Source of the DNA: Planctomycetia bacterium
GTDB lineage: Bacteria; Planctomycetota; Phycisphaerae; UBA1845; UTPLA1
DNA: 64,000 nucleotides
Assembly: GCA_015075745.1 (NCBI GenBank)
Contig: JABTTW010000002.1
Span: forward strand, 310,001-374,000
Direction: 5' to 3'
Positions 17,672-26,593 of this stretch are shown in pieces (positions within the stretch are counted from its first letter, which is position 1; the number at the start of each line of letters is the position of its first letter). A program made the position numbers and the translations under genes. Below the pieces are notes generated by a model. It was not told the origin of the DNA and did no database searches. It saw only the letters and a program-made list of their open reading frames with translations.

Positions 17672-18073
17672 ATGAACAGATTAACGCCGAGGACATCAAT
17701 GGCCGCTGCTGCTCTGGTGGTGGGCTTCCTTTGGAGTACGCAGGATGCCAACGCCGACTGGGGCCGTCGTCGCTCGAGCGGTTATTACTACTCAAGCGGC
17801 TATTCGAGCTACGGCGGCTGCGCACCTGTGCGAATCGCCCCCTCGTATTGCGGGACGCGATCCTATTACAGCTCGGGCTATAGCTCCGGCTTCGGCGGCG
17901 GTTATGCCCGTCACGGTTATTACTCGCGCGGCAGCTATTGTGCACCTCCGGTTCGATCGTCCGGCTTCGGCTTCTCGTTCGGTTACTCCCGCGGCTCCTA
18001 CGGCGGATATCGCCATCATGGCTACAACCGCAACTTCGGACATCGACGCCACCACCGCTCAAGCTGGCGCTAA
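17672..18073 (+). CDS. Secreted Tyr/Gly/Ser/His-rich protein
   Basis: A 133-residue low-complexity protein. The first ~30 residues form a signal peptide (AAAALVVGFLWSTQDANA). The rest is built from short Ser-Ser-Gly-Tyr and Gly-Tyr-Arg-type units, with a few Cys and a His/Arg-rich tail (HRRHHRSSWR). No enzyme motif is present. Such composition suggests a structural surface or matrix component. A strong GGGAGG lies just upstream of the ATG. A hairpin with a T-run follows about 120 bp downstream. Confidence 0.6.
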   Translation: MNRLTPRTSMAAAALVVGFLWSTQDANADWGRRRSSGYYYSSGYSSYGGCAPVRIAPSYCGTRSYYSSGYSSGFGGGYARHGYYSRGSYCAPPVRSSGFGFSFGYSRGSYGGYRHHGYNRNFGHRRHHRSSWR

Positions 18074-18194
18074 GGCGCGACAGACGGTCTAAAAAATTAC
18101 GTACACTCCGACCCGAGTCGATGACTCTCGCCGAGGCGGGATTCATTGGCTCGGGTTGTTTTCATTTCAGTGTGAACCATCGCAGGAATAAAAT

Positions 18195-18248
18195 GGACCG
18201 CCGGCCGAGGGCGGCCGACGGTCCTGCGACGACGATAGGATTTTTTTT
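18195..18248. terminator. Hairpin with T-run, possibly bidirectional terminator
   Basis: A GC-rich hairpin at 18195-18224 (arms GGACCG and CGGTCC with inner GGCCG/CGGCC) is followed by eight T at about 18241-18248 after a 16-nt gap. Read on the minus strand the same hairpin is followed by a T-rich ATTTTATT. It lies between the convergent Tyr/Gly-rich gene and the 39-residue gene and could end both. Confidence 0.5.
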
Positions 18249-18284
18249 GCCGTGAGCCGGGAAGTGTCCCGTGCTCGTTCTTCG

Positions 18285-18404
18285 TCAGCCTTGGGGAAGT
18301 CCAAAGCCACCGAGAATCGCGCCAAGGATCTGCTGAAAGATTCCGAAGAAGCTCTCAAACAACGCCTGGAACGGGGCAAACAATCCACTCAGATCAAACA
18401 GCAT
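18285..18404 (-). CDS. Putative 39-residue hydrophobic small protein
   Basis: A short frame running ATG 18404 to TGA 18285 encodes a 39-residue Phe/Leu/Gly/Ile-rich peptide with clear amphipathic or membrane character (FQALFESFFGIFQQ, ILGAILGGFG). AGGAG lies about 10 bases before the ATG (GTGAGGAGTTAGTTTC). It is too short for most gene finders. A hairpin that could end its transcript lies downstream at 18195-18224. Function is unknown; the size and composition resemble small membrane-associated regulators or type I toxin-like peptides, which is only a resemblance. A basic 51-residue frame on the opposite strand is the less likely reading. Confidence 0.42.
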   Translation of the reverse strand: MLFDLSGLFAPFQALFESFFGIFQQILGAILGGFGLPQG

Positions 18405-18640
18405 TGAAACTAACTCCTCACGAGCCCGAACAGGGTTTGCGGCCCGGCACTATGTCGGGCGATTCGGATTGGAGTGAGGCATCAGCCGTGCCAGAGGGGG
18501 CGATTCGATAATGACCGGGGTTTTTTGGCTCTGGCGGGGTATGGACTGATGCGATTGGGAATAATTGCCCACCAGCCGCGGCGGCGGCAGAGAGGCCCGA
18601 CGCGGAGGCGATTGGACCGCCCCACCGCCGGATGCCGCGC

Positions 18641-20203
18641 TTAGCGAAGCTGGATCACGCGGAAGGTGCCTGGGCACCCGATTTCCGCCGCTCCATCCGG
18701 CAGCGGCCTATCAACCGCCCCGTCATCGACAAAGGCGTAGGCGGGGCCGTTGCCGGGCAATGTTTGGGGGATGGTGTCGGCGTCCGACTCGATGAACTCG
18801 TTGACCGGTCTTCTGGACAAATAGCAGGCGCCGATGAGGACGAGCTTGGCGTTGTCACCGGGGCGCGTCACGCTGAGCACCCTTGCGTCGTTTGGCAGAT
18901 GCTCGCGCTGCCAATTGGCCAGTTGCTCCATCTGGTCGACCCTGGCGATGGCCCGGGGTGCGCGACGATTCAAAGCGGCGTGGGTGTAGGGCAGTTCGAT
19001 GAGTTGTCCGGCGAGACACACCGTTCCGATCGCGGCGCAAGCGATGGTGAGCGGCCTTTGATTGGAGGCGCGTTTCAAAACGCCAAGGAACAGCCAGCAC
19101 GCGTAACCGCAGAGTATCGGGATCAGCGGCGTGACGAGACGGACGCCTTCGTTCCACGGCCAAAGCGCCAGCATTCCCATCGTGAGCAGAAAGAACAGAT
19201 CGATCGGCGATCGAAGGCGGACAAGCCTGACCAGGGCCGCGACGATGAGACCACCCCCAATGATCCAGCGCGCGGTTGACGCGTGCGGGCCGGAGATGAA
19301 TCGCCAACCGAGATGATTGGGCACGATCGCCTGGGTGAGGTCGGCGAGACGCTGGGGCCCGAAGACTGCCAGTCGGCGCGCCTGGAGTTCGATGCCTGTC
19401 GCGTCGGTTTGCTCGATTTCCCGTGGCGTCGTCCAGATGGTGCCATAGCTGTAGCCGGCGGGATAGGAGTTTTGTCTGAACGACCAGGCGGCCTGTGGGA
19501 TCACGAAGCCGGCCACCACGAGCATCGTTGCGACGAGTTTCGCCTGACGGGTTGATCCGCGATTTGTCAGGCAGGCCAGGAACATGATCGGCGCGAGGAC
19601 GATTCCCGCGGAGCGGACGAACGTGGCAATCGCCGCCAGGAGGCCGCCGAAGATCGCTTCCCAGTGCGAGACTGGTTTGTGTGTGCGCCATCTGGCGGCG
19701 AGGAGCAGACATGCGAGGGCGATGGGTGTGAAGGCGATCTCGGATTGCAGGGTCGCGGATTGATTGATCATTGGGCCGCTGGTCGCCACGAGCAGCGCCG
19801 CGACGGGGGCGCCGTACTTGCCAAGTTCAATTTGGAAGAGCTTCCATGTCAGCACGACCGTTGCGGCGAAGCATGCGGCGGCGGCAATTCGGAAAGCGCC
19901 GAGCGGCATTTCGCCGAGGGCCGACAATGGCGCGAGGAACATGGGGAAGCCGGGCGGCGCAATAAGTCGCTCCGCCGGAAGCCCGCCGGTGTCGTAAATG
20001 GACCGGGCGGCTGTCAGGTAGGTGAAGCTGTCCGGCGAGAGAATGGACCAATTTCCCCAAGTGGAGAGTGCGATGGCCGACGCGACAACCGCCAGGGCGA
20101 TCGGCACTGCCCGGCTCCAGGCGCCGATGTTGCTGACAGCCTTTGTTGCTGACGCGGGGATGAATGTCGGTTGGACCAGGTTGGCAAATGCGGATCGGCT
20201 CAT
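18641..20203 (-). CDS. GT-C type (ArnT/PMT-like) membrane glycosyltransferase
   Basis: A 520-residue protein with about ten hydrophobic helices and a soluble C-terminal part of ~120 residues. After the first helix comes SPDSFTYLTAARSI, placing an acidic residue in the first periplasmic loop as in GT39/GT83 polyprenyl-phosphate-sugar glycosyltransferases, and then APPGFPMFLAPL. Such enzymes transfer sugars from lipid carriers to proteins, lipid A or glycans. A polyprenyl-phosphate-glycosyltransferase-like GT2 gene lies divergently just upstream, so the two could supply and use the same lipid-linked sugar. Acceptor is unknown. Confidence 0.72.
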   Translation of the reverse strand: MSRSAFANLVQPTFIPASATKAVSNIGAWSRAVPIALAVVASAIALSTWGNWSILSPDSFTYLTAARSIYDTGGLPAERLIAPPGFPMFLAPLSALGEMPLGAFRIAAAACFAATVVLTWKLFQIELGKYGAPVAALLVATSGPMINQSATLQSEIAFTPIALACLLLAARWRTHKPVSHWEAIFGGLLAAIATFVRSAGIVLAPIMFLACLTNRGSTRQAKLVATMLVVAGFVIPQAAWSFRQNSYPAGYSYGTIWTTPREIEQTDATGIELQARRLAVFGPQRLADLTQAIVPNHLGWRFISGPHASTARWIIGGGLIVAALVRLVRLRSPIDLFFLLTMGMLALWPWNEGVRLVTPLIPILCGYACWLFLGVLKRASNQRPLTIACAAIGTVCLAGQLIELPYTHAALNRRAPRAIARVDQMEQLANWQREHLPNDARVLSVTRPGDNAKLVLIGACYLSRRPVNEFIESDADTIPQTLPGNGPAYAFVDDGAVDRPLPDGAAEIGCPGTFRVIQLR

Positions 20204-20347
20204 TGAGGGCTCCGGGACATCGGCAAGTCTTGCGCAGGGTGGTCGATAGCGCTCCGACTAGTTGTCATCGACGAATCGGCCGATACCTCCGAAGCGGTGC
20301 CCGTATTGATCGAGCACGATTTGCCCCATCCAACCTGGAGATCGCAG

Positions 20348-21121
20348 TTGGCAGACCCCTGTGAGACCATCGGGCCGACCCGACCGGAATTGTCCATCCT
20401 GATACCCGTCTATAACGAGCGAACGACGGTTTTGCGGGTGATTGAGAAGGTGCGCGCCGTGCCGTTCCCGGACGCCTTCGAACTTGTGCTTGTTGATGAC
20501 GGCTCGACCGACGGCAGCCGGGAGCTTTTGCGCGGCCTTCCCGCGTCCCGCGACATGCAGGTGCACTTCCACGACGCGAACAGCGGCAAGGGTGCGGCGA
20601 TCCGGACGGCGCTGGGTCACGCACGCGGGAGGATCGTTGTCATTCAGGACGCGGACGAAGAGCTCGACCCGCGCGATCTATTACCCATGTATGAGATCGT
20701 CTCATCGCGCCGGGCATCGGTCTGCTACGGCTCGCGATTTCTTGGCAAGGCGAACGGCTTTCCGCTGCGGCCGATTTATCTTGCGAATCGATTCTTGAAC
20801 GGCATCTCAAATCTCCTGAACGGCCTGCGACTGACCGACATGAATACGTGCTACAAGATGATGCGCGTCGAGCTGGCGCGGCGGCTGGATATTCAGTCGC
20901 GCGGCTTTTCCATGGAGCCGGAGATCACCACCAAGCTTGCGCGGATGAACGTGGAGATCGTCGAATGTCCGGTGACGTATCGACCGCGTGCCCGAGCCGA
21001 GGGGAAGAAGATTCGGGCCGTGGATTTTGTCCGCTATCTGGCCGCGATGCTCCGGTTTCGGTTTTCGGGCAAGGCGCTGGAATCCCACATCCTGTCCGTA
21101 TCTACGGCGCAGCCTGAATAA
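20348..21121 (+). CDS. Family 2 glycosyltransferase, DPM1/GtrB-like
   Basis: The protein has a GT2 N-terminus (ELSILIPVYNERTTV), the nucleotide-binding VLVDDGSTDGS, the metal motif QDADEELDP and the acceptor-side FSMEPEITTKLA with TYRPRARAEGKKI, a set typical of dolichol- or polyprenyl-phosphate sugar transferases. No C-terminal membrane helices are present, so it would act at the membrane surface. TTG 20348 follows GGAG (20337-20340) by seven bases and gives 257 residues; a GTG at 20297 would add 17 poorly conserved residues. It likely makes the lipid-linked sugar for the divergent GT-C enzyme. Confidence 0.83.
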   Translation: MADPCETIGPTRPELSILIPVYNERTTVLRVIEKVRAVPFPDAFELVLVDDGSTDGSRELLRGLPASRDMQVHFHDANSGKGAAIRTALGHARGRIVVIQDADEELDPRDLLPMYEIVSSRRASVCYGSRFLGKANGFPLRPIYLANRFLNGISNLLNGLRLTDMNTCYKMMRVELARRLDIQSRGFSMEPEITTKLARMNVEIVECPVTYRPRARAEGKKIRAVDFVRYLAAMLRFRFSGKALESHILSVSTAQPE

Positions 21122-21709
21122 GAGGCGGCGTTCACGGCAACCCGACCTGGTAAAAAAGAAATCGCGGAGCGCGAACCCTATGACGGGCGGCTCCGCGATA
21201 TTGAGGCGGCTGATGCGACGGGTGCGCCGATTCGGTCACGAGTGTTCGGGCCGGAGAGAGGAAGGAATCGTGACCGGACCTTTGGATAGCGCACCCGCCG
21301 CACATCCTCTGGCGTAAAAACGTGGCAACGATCGTGCCACGTCCGGGCGATCGGCAGGCGGGGTCAGTGCACGTCCGTTTCCGAGTCATTGCCGCCCAGA
21401 AAGGTTGAACATTGGGGAGAATTGTCTCGATGCAGATTGAAAACCGAGTCGGCCGTTGCAAGGGCGCTACTCTCCGCGTGCAAAGGCACCGGGAATTTTC
21501 AACAGCGACCCGTGAGAATCCGCATGGGCCCCGTCGGCGCGAGAAAGCGGTAGTAGGTTGGCGCGGAATTTCCTTGAATCCGCGACCTCCGATTGTTATT
21601 GTGCAGACCCATCGACCGGGTTGAGTCCGACCCTTGCGGCGTCGTGGAGTCGCCGCACGAATTCTCGGTCCGCGGACGGCCCATCGCCTTTTTCCAGAAG
21701 GAGTATTTT
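21122..21709. other. Intergenic region with two A-tract-preceded hairpins
   Basis: No convincing gene. Two inverted repeats stand out: ATCGCGGAGC...GCTCCGCGAT at 21161-21199 and ACGTGGCA...TGCCACGT at 21320-21342. Both are preceded by A-runs and not followed by T-runs, so they have intrinsic-terminator form only for minus-strand transcripts. The remainder, 21343-21709, shows nothing else I can support. Confidence 0.55.
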
Positions 21710-22684
21710 ATGAGGCTGCGCACTTTCCCTGTTCTGGGAGTGTGTTTCCTGTTCGTTACTGCCTCGTTACCGGCCCAGGAGCCGGCTGAGGAGGGGCGCA
21801 CCATTGCGCAGGAAAGCGTCGAGGTGGGTGATGGAGTTCCGTTTACGATTGAGGGCGTGACCTATCCGGACCAGGCGGCATTTGTGAATGCCGGGGCGAG
21901 ATGCTCAACGGCCACGCCGTCGCTTGTGTCGCAGGTCGCGGTCGAGCAGAGCCTGCAAAACTTTATCAATCTTTTCGGGGGCGATGACGCGATGCCCCGC
22001 GGTTCGACGAACATTCAGGTGTGGTGGCACGTCATTCGCAAAGGAACCGGCACGTCGAACGGCGACATTCCGCAATCGCAGATCGACTCGTCGATTCAGG
22101 TGCTCAATAACTCCTACAACGGCCTGACCGGCGGCGCGGCCACGCGCTTCAACTTCGTTCTGGCCGGCGTCACACGCACCACGAACACCACCTGGTACAC
22201 CATGAGCGACGGCTCTTCCGCAGAGTCGCAGGCAAAGAACGCGCTGCGACAGGGCAACGCCGCGACGCTCAACATCTATTCCTGCGCACCGGGCGGCGGC
22301 ATCCTCGGCTGGGCCACTTTTCCGTGGTGGTACACCGGCAATCCGAAGGACGACGGCGTGGTCATTCTCTATTCCTCCGTGCCGGGCGGGACGGCATCGC
22401 CGTACAACCTCGGCGACACGGCGACACACGAAGTGGGCCATTGGCTCGGCCTGTATCACACCTTCCAGGGCGGATGCAGCGCGAACAATGACTACGTCTC
22501 CGACACACCGCGCGAGCGCTCCGCGGCCTTTGGTTGCCCGGTCGGACGCAACACCTGCTCACAGAGCGGCGTCGACCCGATCGAAAACTTCATGGATTAC
22601 ACCGACGACTCTTGCATGTATAAGTTCACCGCCGGACAGGCATCGCGCATGAGCAGCCTGAGTCTGCAATACCGAGGCCTTTAG
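21710..22684 (+). CDS. Secreted M43-type (pappalysin/ulilysin) zinc metalloprotease
   Basis: A 324-residue secreted protease. Residues 1-22 form a signal peptide. The zinc site is THEVGHWLGLYHTF, the HExxHxxGxxH of metzincins, around residue 240. It is followed by a Cys-containing loop, DYVSDTPRE, and the Met-turn block ENFMDYTDDSCMYKFT. The INIYSCAPGGGILGWA block before the zinc site is also typical of M43B cytophagalysins. It would digest extracellular protein. AGAAGGAG seven bases before ATG 21710 fixes the start. Confidence 0.9.
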   Translation: MRLRTFPVLGVCFLFVTASLPAQEPAEEGRTIAQESVEVGDGVPFTIEGVTYPDQAAFVNAGARCSTATPSLVSQVAVEQSLQNFINLFGGDDAMPRGSTNIQVWWHVIRKGTGTSNGDIPQSQIDSSIQVLNNSYNGLTGGAATRFNFVLAGVTRTTNTTWYTMSDGSSAESQAKNALRQGNAATLNIYSCAPGGGILGWATFPWWYTGNPKDDGVVILYSSVPGGTASPYNLGDTATHEVGHWLGLYHTFQGGCSANNDYVSDTPRERSAAFGCPVGRNTCSQSGVDPIENFMDYTDDSCMYKFTAGQASRMSSLSLQYRGL

Positions 22685-22713
22685 TATCCATTCTCCCCAA
22701 TTCGATCGATCTG

Positions 22714-22751
22714 GCGGCCGTGGCGATGCACTCGTCACGGCCGCTTTCATT
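22714..22751 (+). terminator. Rho-independent terminator after metalloprotease gene
   Basis: Perfect nine-base arms GCGGCCGTG and CACGGCCGC (22714-22744) enclose a 13-nt loop and are followed by TTTCATT. It lies 30 bp after the stop codon. Confidence 0.72.
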
Positions 22752-22824
22752 GCCGATCCTCGCGGCTGGCCCTAAAGTATCGGGTGCCCGATGTTGATTG
22801 GTCATTGCTTCGAGGAAAAACGAC

Positions 22825-24147
22825 ATGGCTTCGCACGCGAACAACCCCATTGCCGACCAGGACCCGGAACTTTGGAAGGCCTTCGTGGCGGAAGAGGATC
22901 GTCAGGCGAATACGCTTGAATTGATCGCCTCCGAAAACCACGTCAGCGCCGCGGTTCTTGCGGCCGCCGGCTCGGTCTTCACCAATAAGTACGCCGAGGG
23001 CTACCCCGGCAAGCGATACTATGGCGGCTGCGAGAACATGGACGCGGTCGAGCGGCTGGCCATTGACCGGGCCAAGAGCCTGTTCGGCTGCGACCATGCC
23101 AATGTGCAGCCTCATTCGGGCAGTCAGGCCAATCAGGCGGTACTTCTGGCGGCGATGAATCCCGGCTCTCGTTTCGACGAGGCCGAGCAGAAAGAGAAGA
23201 ACCCCGATCAGCCGGTTCGCACGCCCGGCGACATGATTCTGTCGCTGCATCTGGACCACGGCGGCCACCTGTCACACGGCAAGAACGTCAACATCAGCGG
23301 CAAGTGGTTCCGCGTGACGCACTACTTCGTCGATCGAGAGACCGGTCTTATCAACATGAGCGAGGTGCGGCGCATTGCCGTCGAGTGCAAGCCCAGGCTG
23401 ATCATCACCGGCGCATCGGCGTATCCGCGAATCTGGGACTGGGCGGCCTTTGCGGAGATCGCCAAGGAAGTCGGCGCGATGTTCATGGCCGACATTGCGC
23501 ACATCGCCGGGATGGTCGCGGTCGGGCTGCATCCCAGCCCGGTGCCGGTCGCCGATTTTGTGACCACGACCACGCACAAGACGCTGCGCGGCCCGCGCGG
23601 GGGATTGACGATGTGCAAGGAGGCGTGGGCCAAGAAGATCGACTCGGCCGTCTTTCCCGGTCTTCAGGGTGGACCACTGATGCATATCGTCGCGGCCAAG
23701 GCGGCGGCGTTCGGCGAGGCACTGAAGCCGAGCTTCAAGCAGTATCAGCAACTGGTTCTCGACAACGCCAAGGCACTGGCGGAGTCGCTCATGAGCCGGG
23801 GGCTCAATCTTGTCTCGGGCGGCACGGACAATCACCTCATGCTCGTGGATCTTCGCAAGCAATATCCGAACGTCAGCGGCGCGATGGCCGAGGACTGGCT
23901 CGGTCAGGCGGGTATTGTCGTCAACAAGAACATGATTCCCTTCGATGAGCGCAAGCCGATGGAGACCAGCGGCCTGCGACTGGGCTCGCCTGCCCTTTCG
24001 ACGCGCGGCATGGGGCCTGACGAGATGCGAACCATTGCCGGTCTGCTCGACAAGGCGCTCGCCTCCTCCGGCGACAGCGGAAAGCTCTCGGCCATCAAGT
24101 CAGAAGTGCGGCAACTGTGCAAGCAATTTCCCATGCCGGCCCACTGA
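22825..24147 (+). CDS. glyA: Serine hydroxymethyltransferase
   Basis: The 440-residue PLP enzyme interconverts serine and glycine with tetrahydrofolate. Signatures include [28 protein letters not shown], the PLP-lysine block [15 protein letters not shown] (Lys252) and [12 protein letters not shown]. Between [12 protein letters not shown] and [17 protein letters not shown] there is a polar insert of about 20 residues ([18 protein letters not shown]) absent from the E. coli enzyme. GAGGAA upstream of ATG 22825 supports the start. No folate or glycine-cleavage gene adjoins. Confidence 0.94.
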   Translation: MASHANNPIADQDPELWKAFVAEEDRQANTLELIASENHVSAAVLAAAGSVFTNKYAEGYPGKRYYGGCENMDAVERLAIDRAKSLFGCDHANVQPHSGSQANQAVLLAAMNPGSRFDEAEQKEKNPDQPVRTPGDMILSLHLDHGGHLSHGKNVNISGKWFRVTHYFVDRETGLINMSEVRRIAVECKPRLIITGASAYPRIWDWAAFAEIAKEVGAMFMADIAHIAGMVAVGLHPSPVPVADFVTTTTHKTLRGPRGGLTMCKEAWAKKIDSAVFPGLQGGPLMHIVAAKAAAFGEALKPSFKQYQQLVLDNAKALAESLMSRGLNLVSGGTDNHLMLVDLRKQYPNVSGAMAEDWLGQAGIVVNKNMIPFDERKPMETSGLRLGSPALSTRGMGPDEMRTIAGLLDKALASSGDSGKLSAIKSEVRQLCKQFPMPAH

Positions 24148-24176
24148 TTTCTCTGACGCGAATCGTTGTGAGCCGA

Positions 24177-24842
24177 ATGAAGCACTCCAACCACTTGGCG
24201 AATGGGCGGCGGGCGGCGACGTTCGCCTCATTGCTCGTGGTGATGTTTGCTTCCATTGGGTGCAGCGGCTCGGCCCGATTCGGTCTTGTGTCGCTCAACA
24301 CGCGGGCGATAGATCCGCCGCGCGTCGAACCGTTTGAGTTTTCCGCGGACGAGTGTTACTGGTGGACCGACGACTCGGGTAATCTGCGCATTGCATTGCA
24401 TGCGCGGCAGCGGAACCTCTTTCTCGGGAAGCTGGGGGTCGTGGATATTGATTTGTCCCTTTGTCTCGACAAGCCGCCGGCCGGTTTGGGTCGAGACTAC
24501 CCGCTGCATCATCACGAGCCCCGCGTCATGATTCGATCCGTCATGCAGACTCAGCGATTCGCATCTGTCTCGGGCATTGCCAGCGTTCTGGTGAAACCGC
24601 GGGATCAGATGCACGGCAGTTTTCGCATTCTGCTAAATCCCATTTCCGAGCCGGGTATGATTTCGATTCTCCCTGCTAAGCCCGGTCCGGTCCTTTGCTA
24701 TGGGACGTTTCGCGCGGTTCACGATGCAAAGCGCGGCGCCGCTCTTCTGAGTCAATCCGATGCGTCGATGTCCGGCAATCCGGCGGCGAGTTCACGGACT
24801 TCCCCCGGTGCGACGACCCGTCCTGCCCTCAAGGTTCAATAA
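24177..24842 (+). CDS. Predicted lipoprotein, unknown function
   Basis: A 221-residue protein. The N-terminus is a signal peptide with lipobox VMFASIGC (Cys25 or so). The mature part has ECYWWTDDSGNLRIALHAR and a His-rich PLHHHEP, then beta-rich sequence and a Ser/Pro/Thr-rich tail. No family recognised. ATG 24177 follows the glyA stop by 29 bp; an in-frame GTG at 24168 is possible. Confidence 0.55.
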   Translation: MKHSNHLANGRRAATFASLLVVMFASIGCSGSARFGLVSLNTRAIDPPRVEPFEFSADECYWWTDDSGNLRIALHARQRNLFLGKLGVVDIDLSLCLDKPPAGLGRDYPLHHHEPRVMIRSVMQTQRFASVSGIASVLVKPRDQMHGSFRILLNPISEPGMISILPAKPGPVLCYGTFRAVHDAKRGAALLSQSDASMSGNPAASSRTSPGATTRPALKVQ

Positions 24843-25127
24843 CAGTTCGCGGATAGCAGCAAGGGCCCGGCCGTCTCGCGGCTCGGAGACGCAGACGACC
24901 CTTCGCGTGGGTCGCGGGTCCGCATTTGTGATGACAGGGAAGTCGGAAAAAAGGCAAACAATCCCCCCCTGCTTAACCGTTCTAAATGCCGTGGAAGCCA
25001 ATCGTATCGTACGTTTTTAATGTGCATGGCGCTGCCTCGGGCCACAGGTCCGTCGGCATCATGTCGCATTCTTGATCGGGCGCGCTGCATCGCTCGGTGG
25101 ACGACGCGGCGACAGGGGGAATCCTTC

Positions 25128-26483
25128 ATGCTGACAGACCGACCGGCAGTCAAGACCAGGCTCCAAGCGGGCTTTTGCGCATCCTTCCTTTTGCTGGCGG
25201 TTGTCGCGGCCTGTCTTCACCACTACATCGTATCGGGAAACGAGAGAACCGCTCGACTCGACGCCACAGGGCAAATCGGTCTTGCCCTCGCGAAGGGAAT
25301 TCTCGACGACAACCTGCCTGCACCCGCGGTTTACGAGAGCATCTGCAAGCGGATCGCAAGCAGCTCCGCGGAGGTTCTCGCCGTTCGGATGTGGAACACA
25401 AAAGGGGAGGTGCTGAGCGAGACAGGATTGGAAGTCGACGGACTCGATCATCTGACTGCGCCGACCCTCGGCGCGCGGGGCGGCCCGATTTTGCAAAAGC
25501 AAATCCCCGACTGGACGGCCGCCGGCACCAAGGCGCTGATTTCGAGAGTGGATATCTCCATTCCGGGTCTTCCGGGAATTCGTCCGCCGTGCTCGCTTGC
25601 CTTGGCCGTCTCGGGCGTTCGTCCCGCGTGGACAGGGGCATTCTGGTCCTTCGTCGGCTGGTATGGCGGCGCATGTCTGCTCATTGCCGCGGGGGCCTGG
25701 GTGGCCATCCACCGGAGCATCTTCGCGCCACTGGAGGCCCTGGCCGGCACAGGCACGGACACCGGCGATCCCGGGACGGCCACAAACCTCACCGAACGCC
25801 AAGACGAATGGGGCATGATCGCCCGATCGCTCAGCGCCATTCGCCGGGAGATGCTGGAATGGCGGGATCACGCGAATAGAACTGAACGACGGCTAGAATC
25901 CCGACTCGCTGCGCAGACGCGGGAGATTCTCCGCGACCTGAAGCGATTTCAGCGGGAGGCATGGATTGACGCGCTGACCGGCGTGAAGAATCGGCGCCTA
26001 CTCGAAGAAAAGCTGCCGGAGGTGTTCGCGGCGCAGCGGGCCGCGGGCCACGACCTGGCCATCGCCATGATCGATCTGGACAATTTTAAGAAACTGAACG
26101 ACACCTGCGGTCATCAGTCCGGTGACGCCGTCTTGAAATTCGCGGGCGAACTGTTCCGACAATGCCTGCGCGGTCACGACATTGCCGTCCGCTACGGTGG
26201 AGACGAGTTCGTCCTGATTCTGCCCGGACTTTCGGCCAAGGAGGCCTACGCCCTCGTTCGTCGCATCAGCTCACTCTTCGTTCAACGAGCCAAGACGATG
26301 GCGGACGTTCAGATTCCCATCGGCTTTACCAGCGGCATCGCCAGCCTCGAGAACAACGAACCGCGAACGCCCGCCGATCTACTGGCCTGCGCCGACCACG
26401 CACTGTACCAGGCCAAAAAGTCCGGCCGAGGCCGGGCCCGAATCTGCGAGCCCAGTCACCAGGGCGCGGTTCGGTACCCTTAA
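25128..26483 (+). CDS. Membrane-bound diguanylate cyclase (GGDEF)
   Basis: A 451-residue protein. A membrane helix at about residues 12-32, an extracytoplasmic sensor domain of ~130 residues, a second helix near 170-195, a HAMP-like linker and coiled coil, then a GGDEF domain. The active site is intact: RYGGDEFVLIL around residue 355. An RxxD inhibitory site (RGHD) sits exactly five residues before GGDEF, so product feedback inhibition is expected. LTGVKNRRLLEE and DLDNFKKLND are the other conserved blocks. It makes c-di-GMP in response to an unknown periplasmic signal. AGGGGGA precedes ATG 25128. Confidence 0.92.
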   Translation: MLTDRPAVKTRLQAGFCASFLLLAVVAACLHHYIVSGNERTARLDATGQIGLALAKGILDDNLPAPAVYESICKRIASSSAEVLAVRMWNTKGEVLSETGLEVDGLDHLTAPTLGARGGPILQKQIPDWTAAGTKALISRVDISIPGLPGIRPPCSLALAVSGVRPAWTGAFWSFVGWYGGACLLIAAGAWVAIHRSIFAPLEALAGTGTDTGDPGTATNLTERQDEWGMIARSLSAIRREMLEWRDHANRTERRLESRLAAQTREILRDLKRFQREAWIDALTGVKNRRLLEEKLPEVFAAQRAAGHDLAIAMIDLDNFKKLNDTCGHQSGDAVLKFAGELFRQCLRGHDIAVRYGGDEFVLILPGLSAKEAYALVRRISSLFVQRAKTMADVQIPIGFTSGIASLENNEPRTPADLLACADHALYQAKKSGRGRARICEPSHQGAVRYP

Positions 26484-26532
26484 CAATCGCCTCGCGTGAT
26501 GCTTTGTCATTCAGCACTTCCTGTCGCCGCGC

Positions 26533-26560
26533 TCGACAATCGACAAGTCACTACTATAAT
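26533..26560 (+). promoter_or_regulatory. Sigma70-like promoter
   Basis: TCGACA (5 of 6 to the -35 consensus) at 26533-26538, a 16-base spacer and a perfect TATAAT at 26555-26560. It lies just after the diguanylate cyclase stop and 34-46 bp before the probable starts of the lipoprotein gene. Confidence 0.6.
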
Positions 26561-26593
26561 GCCCCCGAGATAAACCCTCGCACTCTTGCTAGA

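Noticed and set aside
24843..25127. Possible c-di-GMP riboswitch before the diguanylate cyclase
   Set aside because: An AGGCAAACAATCC stretch is vaguely similar, but the paired helices and the second tetraloop-receptor region of GEMM are not visible.
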